NCBI GenBank assembly: GCA_017412265.1
Contig: JAFPYK010000228.1
Location: forward strand, 1 to 5,583
Reading direction: 5' to 3'
DNA: 5,583 nt
Source: Lachnospiraceae bacterium
Lineage (GTDB): Bacteria; Bacillota; Clostridia; Lachnospirales; Lachnospiraceae
The translations under genes and the position numbers were made by a program. Of the stretch, positions 1-2,972 are shown in pieces; within the stretch, counting starts at the first letter, position 1, and every line of letters starts with the position of its first letter. The notes beneath the pieces are model-generated. The model searched no databases. It had not been told where the DNA came from and saw only the letters and a list, made by a program, of their open reading frames with translations.

Positions 1-19
1 GGCTCGGAAAATTATAATC

Positions 20-65
20 GAAAATCATCAGGCAAGGGCGTCAGAGGATATCTGGGGCCCTTTTT
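20..65 (+). promoter_or_regulatory. Possible 3' end of a glycine riboswitch with its expression platform (truncated by window edge)
   Basis: TCAGGCAAGGG at 29-38ff, followed by CAGAGG at 42-47, resembles the conserved 3' strand of the glycine aptamer (CTCTCAGGnnAAAGGACAGAGG in outline). As in the Bacillus gcvT switch, the left arm of a terminator begins inside that strand. Genes for AGCS transporters are a well-known class of glycine riboswitch targets, which fits the gene downstream. The match is imperfect: GGGCG stands where AGGAC is usual, and the 5' part of the aptamer would lie outside the window. It is therefore a tentative call resting on short sequence similarity plus gene context. 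Confidence 0.35.
34..65 (+). terminator. Intrinsic terminator or attenuator hairpin upstream of the AGCS gene
   Basis: AAGGGC (34-39) pairs with GCCCTT (57-62) and CAGA (42-45) pairs with TCTG (51-54). A G-G mismatch and a T-G wobble join the two helices, the loop is GGATA, and T61-T65 form the tail. This is the shape of a Rho-independent terminator. I see no convincing promoter between it and the transporter start at 151, so transcription of that gene probably passes through the hairpin. That favours an attenuator over the plain end of an upstream gene. The alternative, a terminator of an unseen upstream gene, cannot be excluded because the window starts 33 bases earlier. Confidence 0.65.
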
Positions 66-94
66 CTGAAATCGGATAACGATGGGGAGGAGTG

Positions 95-147
95 CCGGAG
101 CCGTCTGCAGAGGGCGGTTTCCGCGGGGGCGCTCCGGAACGGAGAGG
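95..147 (+). promoter_or_regulatory. Leader with competing helices around the AGCS ribosome binding site
   Basis: CCGGAGC (95-101) pairs perfectly with GCTCCGG (131-137), enclosing a small GCGG/CCGC hairpin (114-117 with 121-124). The 3' strand of that helix can instead form CTCCG (132-136) with CGGAG (140-144) over a GAA loop. That second hairpin covers the GGAG of the Shine-Dalgarno sequence GGAGAGG (141-147). The two helices share bases 132-136 and cannot coexist, so one state leaves the ribosome site open and the other closes it. The pairings are read directly from the sequence; a regulatory use is inference. Confidence 0.4.
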
Positions 148-150
148 ACT

Positions 151-1656
151 ATGGAAGGTTTTTTACAGCAGGTCGAGAGAATTAACGATGCGGTCAACGG
201 ATTTGTATGGGGACTTCCCATGCTGATTCTTCTCGTCGGAACCGGCATTCTGATGACGGTTCTCACGAAGTTCTTCCAGGTGTCGCATATCAGACACTGG
301 TGGGGGAACACGATCGGCAAGGTCTTCAAGGACAAGGATGTCACGAAGCACACCGCGAAGGGCGACAAGCAGATCAGCCAGTTCCAGAGCCTTTGCACGG
401 CGCTGGCGGCGACGATCGGTGTCGGCAACATCGCGGGCGTGGCGGCAGCTATCGCAGCCGGCGGCCCGGGAGCCATCTTCTGGATGTGGATCGTGGCTTT
501 CTTCGGGATGATGACGAACTATTCGGAGAATGTCCTCGGTATCTTCTATCGCAGAAGGAACATGAATAACGAGTGGTCCGGCGGTGCGATGTATTATCTG
601 AGAGACGGTCTCGGCGCCAAGAAGAACTGCAAGGTGCTCGGATCGGTTCTCGCCGTGCTCTTCAGTATCTTCTGCGTGATTGCCTCCTTCGGCATCGGCA
701 ACATGAGCCAGATCAACACGATCTCATCCAACATGAAGAGCACGTTCGGCATCCAGCCGATCGTCACCGGCCTTGTGCTGATGGTCCTGGCGGGCCTGGT
801 CATCGTGGGCGGCCTGAAGAGAATCGCTTCCGTGACCGAGAAGCTCGTGCCTTTCATGGCGGTCATTTACATCATCTGCGCGGTGATCATCGTGGTGATG
901 AACGGCGCACTGATCGGACCGGCCTTTGCATCGATCTTCAAGGGCGCGTTCGGCATGCGTGCGGTCGGCGGCGGTATCGTCGGCAGCGGTGTGAGCCTTG
1001 CGGTGCAGTGGGGCATGAAGCGAGGCGTCTTCTCTAACGAAGCCGGCCTCGGCTCTTCGGTTATGGTGCATTCCAGCTCCAACGTCAAGGAGCCGGTCGT
1101 GCAGGGCATGTGGGGCATCTTCGAGGTATTTGCGGATACCATCATCGTCTGCACCCTGACCGCGCTGGTGATCCTTACCAGCGGCCTGGTGGATCTGAAC
1201 ACCGGTGCGATGCTGTCTTCGGCAGCCAAGACTGCCCTGGTGGCGGAAGCATTTTCGAAGCATTTCGGAAGCTTCGGCGCGGCCTTCATCGCGTTTGCGA
1301 TCCTGTTCTTCGCGTTCTCGACCGTGCTCGGCTGGAGCCAGTACGGCACGAAGGGATTTGAGTATCTGTTCGGCACGAAATCGGTCAAGATCTATCAGGT
1401 GGTCTTCGTCCTCGTCATCGTCGCCGGCGCGACGATGGACCTGGAGCTTGCGTGGAATCTGTCCGATACGTTCAACGGCCTGATGGCGATCCCGAACCTG
1501 ATCGGTGTGATCGTGCTCTGTCCGACCGTCATGAAGATTACGGCCAACTATGTGGACCGTAAGCTGAGGGGTAAGAAGGTGCGGCCGATGTATTCGGCTT
1601 ACGAGGAGATCCAGAAGATGCAGGAGAGCTCGGAAGGAGATCTGTCGAAGGGCTGA
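151..1656 (+). CDS. AGCS-family alanine/glycine:cation symporter
   Basis: A 501-aa integral membrane transporter of the alanine or glycine:cation symporter family, which imports small neutral amino acids (alanine, glycine) with Na+ or H+. The N terminus (NGFVWGLPMLILLVGTG, residues 16-32) is the usual AGCS opening. Other family signatures are TALAATIGVGNIAGVA (83-98), GGPGA (104-108), SGGAMYYL (143-150, where most members have GGPMYY) and KRGVFSNEAGLGSS (290-303). About ten or eleven hydrophobic segments follow one another, and the C-terminal tail is hydrophilic (from about 470). Length is normal for the family. ATG 151 is chosen because GGAGAGG lies at 141-147 and the protein then begins as its relatives do. 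The in-frame ATG at 82 would add 23 residues unlike the family and has no ribosome site. Exact substrate and coupling ion cannot be read from sequence. The gene is a single transcription unit closed by the hairpin at 1688-1714. Confidence 0.95.
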   Translation: MEGFLQQVERINDAVNGFVWGLPMLILLVGTGILMTVLTKFFQVSHIRHWWGNTIGKVFKDKDVTKHTAKGDKQISQFQSLCTALAATIGVGNIAGVAAAIAAGGPGAIFWMWIVAFFGMMTNYSENVLGIFYRRRNMNNEWSGGAMYYLRDGLGAKKNCKVLGSVLAVLFSIFCVIASFGIGNMSQINTISSNMKSTFGIQPIVTGLVLMVLAGLVIVGGLKRIASVTEKLVPFMAVIYIICAVIIVVMNGALIGPAFASIFKGAFGMRAVGGGIVGSGVSLAVQWGMKRGVFSNEAGLGSSVMVHSSSNVKEPVVQGMWGIFEVFADTIIVCTLTALVILTSGLVDLNTGAMLSSAAKTALVAEAFSKHFGSFGAAFIAFAILFFAFSTVLGWSQYGTKGFEYLFGTKSVKIYQVVFVLVIVAGATMDLELAWNLSDTFNGLMAIPNLIGVIVLCPTVMKITANYVDRKLRGKKVRPMYSAYEEIQKMQESSEGDLSKG

Positions 1657-1687
1657 GAAGCTGTGCCTGAAGATGAACCGTGAAGAG

Positions 1688-1714
1688 GGGCCTGCCGGAG
1701 AGCGGGCCCTTTCT
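1688..1714 (+). terminator. Intrinsic-type terminator of the AGCS gene
   Basis: GGGCCTGC (1688-1695) pairs with GCGGGCCC (1702-1709), including one T-G wobble, over a six-base loop CGGAGA. The stem can extend outward by a G-T and an A-T pair. The tail TTTCT is short, so termination may be moderate. It begins 31 bases after the stop codon at 1654-1656. Confidence 0.75.
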
Positions 1715-1756
1715 GTGTGCGGGAGTCTTCTGCCGGAAATGACAGGCGGAGTGAAA

Positions 1757-1766
1757 TCTCGCGAGA
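1757..1766. repeat. Perfect 10-bp palindrome TCTCGCGAGA
   Basis: A perfect ten-base palindrome in the intergenic region after the AGCS terminator and about 100 bases upstream of the strong promoter at 1863-1892. It could be a binding site for a dimeric regulator, but it is too far from the -35 box for a simple operator and occurs only once in the region. No known regulator is assigned. Confidence 0.3.
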
Positions 1767-1862
1767 ACGGAGCGCTTATGTACAAAAACAGGACGGACCT
1801 GTGCACTGTCTGCCTTTACATATATTTGATCTGAGAAATGAATAATTAGAGACAAAAAACTA

Positions 1863-1892
1863 TTGATATCCATCATTTATAAGGATTATAAT
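1863..1892 (+). promoter_or_regulatory. Near-consensus sigma-A promoter for the small cysteine-rich gene
   Basis: The -35 box TTGATA (1863-1868, 5 of 6 to consensus) and the -10 box TATAAT (1887-1892, 6 of 6) are separated by 18 bp. They lie in a markedly AT-rich stretch (about 1815-1900) within otherwise GC-rich DNA. Transcription should start near 1898-1900. This is by far the best promoter in the window. If it is used, either the gene begins leaderless at ATG 1898 or the transcript has a leader of about 140 nt running to ATG 2042. Confidence 0.8.
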
Positions 1893-2001
1893 AAAATATG
1901 ACATCAACGAAGCAGGCTGTGCGAAGGATTCAGGTAATTCCACGCAAGCCGCGTTCATGTAGCTGCGCTGCCAGGCGCGGAATGGGGGCTGATATGACCG
2001 G

Positions 2002-2016
2002 GCCGGGAGACCCGGC
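2002..2016 (+). other. Perfect leader hairpin just upstream of the ribosome site of the small gene
   Basis: GCCGGG (2002-2007) and CCCGGC (2011-2016) form a six-base-pair all-GC stem over a three-base loop AGA. It ends 7 bases before the AGGAGG at 2024-2029. There is no T-run, so it is not a terminator. It may simply present the ribosome site or stabilise the mRNA 5' region. Its regulatory role is unknown. Confidence 0.45.
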
Positions 2017-2041
2017 TGATCTCAGGAGGAAGAGGACGGAG

Positions 2042-2392
2042 ATGAAACGGAAACTGACGGAACAGGAGATGGAGCGATGTCTGCATTATCTGGAGCTGGA
2101 AGCCGAGGGGAGATTGTATGAGCTGCCGGTTCCGCTGGGAAGTGTGGTTTATGAGGTGAGAACCTGCAGCTGTCCTGCAGGATTCGTCTGCGAAAACGGA
2201 GAGAAGAAGAACATCAAGGGGCATAAGCCGGTGGAGTGCATCTGCATGACGTCGGATGACATCGGGCGCAAGTGCCGCAAGGTATTTGAAGTGAAGTTTG
2301 AGCCGGGGATGCTGGATGAGATGGGCCGGGGGATATTTGCCGACCGAGAGAAGGCTGTGGAGTATGCCCGGAGAGAGCGGCGCTGGGGCTGA
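2042..2392 (+). CDS. Small cysteine-rich protein of unknown function
   Basis: A 116-aa soluble, charged protein with no signal peptide or membrane segment. An N-terminal helix (MKRKLTEQEMERCLHYLELE, residues 1-20) leads to a beta-like segment YELPVPLGSVVYEVR (26-40). A middle part follows with cysteines at 42, 44, 50, 66, 68 and 78, and then FEVKFEPGMLDEMGRGIFADREKAVEYARR (82-111). This layout (loop with P-x-x-x-G-x-x-V-Y, scattered cysteines, then a GxxxFxxxExA tail) resembles small hypothetical proteins frequent in Clostridia phages and integrative elements; the resemblance is from memory, not a search. The cysteines could bind a metal, though spacing is irregular. Start 2042 is preferred because AGGAGG lies at 2024-2029 with further purines up to the ATG. 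The same frame is open from ATG 1898 (164 aa), but the promoter's -10 box ends six bases before that codon, and the extra 48 residues are basic and without recognisable features. In-frame ATGs at 1982 and 1994 lack good ribosome sites. The gene is a transcription unit of its own. Confidence 0.7.
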   Translation: MKRKLTEQEMERCLHYLELEAEGRLYELPVPLGSVVYEVRTCSCPAGFVCENGEKKNIKGHKPVECICMTSDDIGRKCRKVFEVKFEPGMLDEMGRGIFADREKAVEYARRERRWG

Positions 2393-2438
2393 AGAGCCTG
2401 ATGCGCGGATGGGGGGAAGAATCGCGACAAGAACAGAG

Positions 2439-2463
2439 AAGGGCTCGCCTGCGGCGGGCTCTT
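2439..2463 (+). terminator. Intrinsic-type terminator after the small gene
   Basis: AAGGGCTCGCC (2439-2449) pairs with GGCGGGCTCTT (2453-2463) over a tight TGC loop: eleven pairs including two G-T wobbles. The tail is TTGTGTTAT, only partly T-rich. It starts 46 bases after the stop codon at 2390-2392. Base composition and shape resemble the terminator after the AGCS gene. Confidence 0.7.
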
Positions 2464-2505
2464 GTGTTATGTGGAGGGGCGGCTTCGGGAAGACCGGGCA
2501 GCGCA

Positions 2506-2522
2506 AAACGCGTGATGCGTTT
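2506..2522. repeat. Operator-like inverted repeat AAACGC-N5-GCGTTT
   Basis: A perfect six-base inverted repeat with a five-base spacer (GTGAT). It sits where the -35 box of the extended -10 promoter at 2527-2535 would be expected, and there is no -35 match there. That placement suits an activator or repressor site. No regulator family is assigned, and a chance repeat of this size is possible. Confidence 0.35.
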
Positions 2523-2526
2523 CATG

Positions 2527-2535
2527 TGATATTAT
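2527..2535 (+). promoter_or_regulatory. valS: Candidate extended -10 promoter (TGATATTAT) for the valS leader
   Basis: TATTAT (2530-2535, 5 of 6 to consensus) is preceded by TG one base upstream, the extended -10 form that can work without a -35 box. No acceptable -35 lies 16-18 bp upstream. Transcription would start near 2542, leaving a leader of about 430 nt that includes the whole T-box. Confidence 0.45.
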
Positions 2536-2537
2536 GC

Positions 2538-2566
2538 TTGCATTTCCTCGGGGAACATGTTAGCAT
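2538..2566 (+). promoter_or_regulatory. valS: Second candidate promoter for the valS leader
   Basis: TTGCAT (2538-2543) and TAGCAT (2561-2566) are 17 bp apart, and TG at 2558-2559 makes an extended -10. Each box matches consensus only partly. The predicted start near 2573 falls about 25 bases before T-box stem I, which is the usual arrangement. Either this or the promoter at 2527-2535, or both, could drive valS. Confidence 0.4.
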
Positions 2567-2589
2567 ATAGAAAGCCGTTTATCGGCAGG

Positions 2590-2823
2590 TAAGGTATATC
2601 GGAAGAGGGAAGTACGTATCTTGCGAGGCTTCAGAGAGGATCCGGGCGGTGCGAGGATCTGCAGACGAGTGCGGAAAGTGGCTTTCGAATCGGAGGACTG
2701 AAGAAAGTAAGTTCTCCCGGGAACGTCCCGTTACAGACGAAGAGGTTCGGATGCGGCAGTGTCCGGACGAACGAAGGTGGTACCACGGGGTTTCTCGTCC
2801 TTTAGGATGAGGAACCCTTTTTT
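2590..2823 (+). promoter_or_regulatory. valS: Valine T-box leader (tRNA-sensing riboswitch) of valS
   Basis: A T-box leader lets uncharged tRNA turn on the downstream gene by stabilising an antiterminator. Stem I is closed by TCGGAAG (2599-2605) with CTTTCGA (2682-2688). The specifier loop has AGTA on its 5' side (2611-2614) and GAA (2674-2676) followed by GTG at 2678-2680, a valine codon that fits the gene. AGAGAG (2633-2638) and GGTGCGAG (2648-2655) are the conserved distal motifs that stack on the tRNA elbow. GTTCG (2745-2749) with CGAAC (2768-2772) probably forms stem III. The T-box sequence AACGAAGGTGGTACCACGG is at 2770-2788. Its TGGT (2778-2781) would pair with the tRNA acceptor end ACCA, implying discriminator A, as expected for tRNA-Val. 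The antiterminator would pair GAAGG (2773-2777) with CCTTT (2799-2803) and ACGGG (2785-2789) with CTCGT (2794-2798). The stem I pairing was done by eye and its middle is approximate. Confidence 0.93.
2788..2823 (+). terminator. valS: T-box regulated terminator upstream of valS
   Basis: GGGTTTCTCGTCC (2788-2800) pairs with GGATGAGGAACCC (2805-2817) over the loop TTTA, giving thirteen pairs with two wobbles, followed by six Ts (2818-2823). The 5' arm is the same segment that the antiterminator needs, so the two folds are mutually exclusive. With charged tRNA-Val the terminator forms; uncharged tRNA-Val favours read-through. Confidence 0.93.
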
Positions 2824-2972
2824 CGCGATAAGCGAGCCTGATGGATGAGAGATGCAGCTCTCTACGCTTGCGTAGAAGGAGATGCATCGAGCAGACATCC
2901 ACTGGCGAGCAACGCGAGCCGGCGTTTTCCGGAGGAAAACGGCAGGCCGGGAACAGGGAAGGAGAGAATGAC
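2824..2972 (+). other. Structured untranslated segment between the T-box terminator and valS
   Basis: This stretch of about 150 nt holds a row of short perfect hairpins. They are CGC/GCG at 2824-2834, GAGAG with CTCTC at 2847-2862, CTACG with CGTAG around a CTTG tetraloop (2862-2875), and CGTTTTCC with GGAAAACG around GGA (2923-2941). The second and third share base 2862. None carries a T-run, so none is a terminator. The last ends 17 bases before the valS ribosome site. The valS frame is open through this segment from ATG 2841, but no good ribosome site precedes that codon. A role in mRNA stability or processing is possible; nothing proves it. Confidence 0.5.

Noticed and set aside
13..18. 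Perfect -10 hexamer TATAAT near the left edge
   Set aside because: The matching -35 box would lie outside the window, so a promoter cannot be judged. It is a possible alternative to the riboswitch reading but is not called.
724..1806. Long open frame on the - strand (about 360 codons) opposite the AGCS gene
   Set aside because: Same reason: the composition is rich in R, H, D and A without hydrophobic or domain pattern, and the + strand frame is an unmistakable transporter.
1778..1834. An 18-codon ORF (MYKNRTDLCTVCLYIYLI) with GGAG six bases upstream
   Set aside because: It lies upstream of the promoter at 1863-1892, has no evident promoter of its own and no recognisable leader-peptide feature. 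Such short ORFs are expected by chance.
1921..2020. Resemblance of the small gene's leader to a cobalamin riboswitch (CAGGTAATTCC, later GGGAGACCCGG)
   Set aside because: The words occur in a suggestive order, but the invariant GCTGnCCCGCnACTGT block is missing and the GGA/TCC pairing is poor. If transcription starts near 1898 the aptamer would also lack room for its 5' part.
2882..2971. A 29-codon ORF in the segment between the T-box and valS
   Set aside because: Its AAGGAG directly touches the ATG, leaving no spacing for initiation, and the product is arginine-rich without any pattern.
2841..2972. In-frame 44-residue N-terminal extension of valS from ATG 2841
   Set aside because: There is no ribosome site before 2841, the extension is unlike ValRS N termini, and a strong ribosome site precedes ATG 2973.
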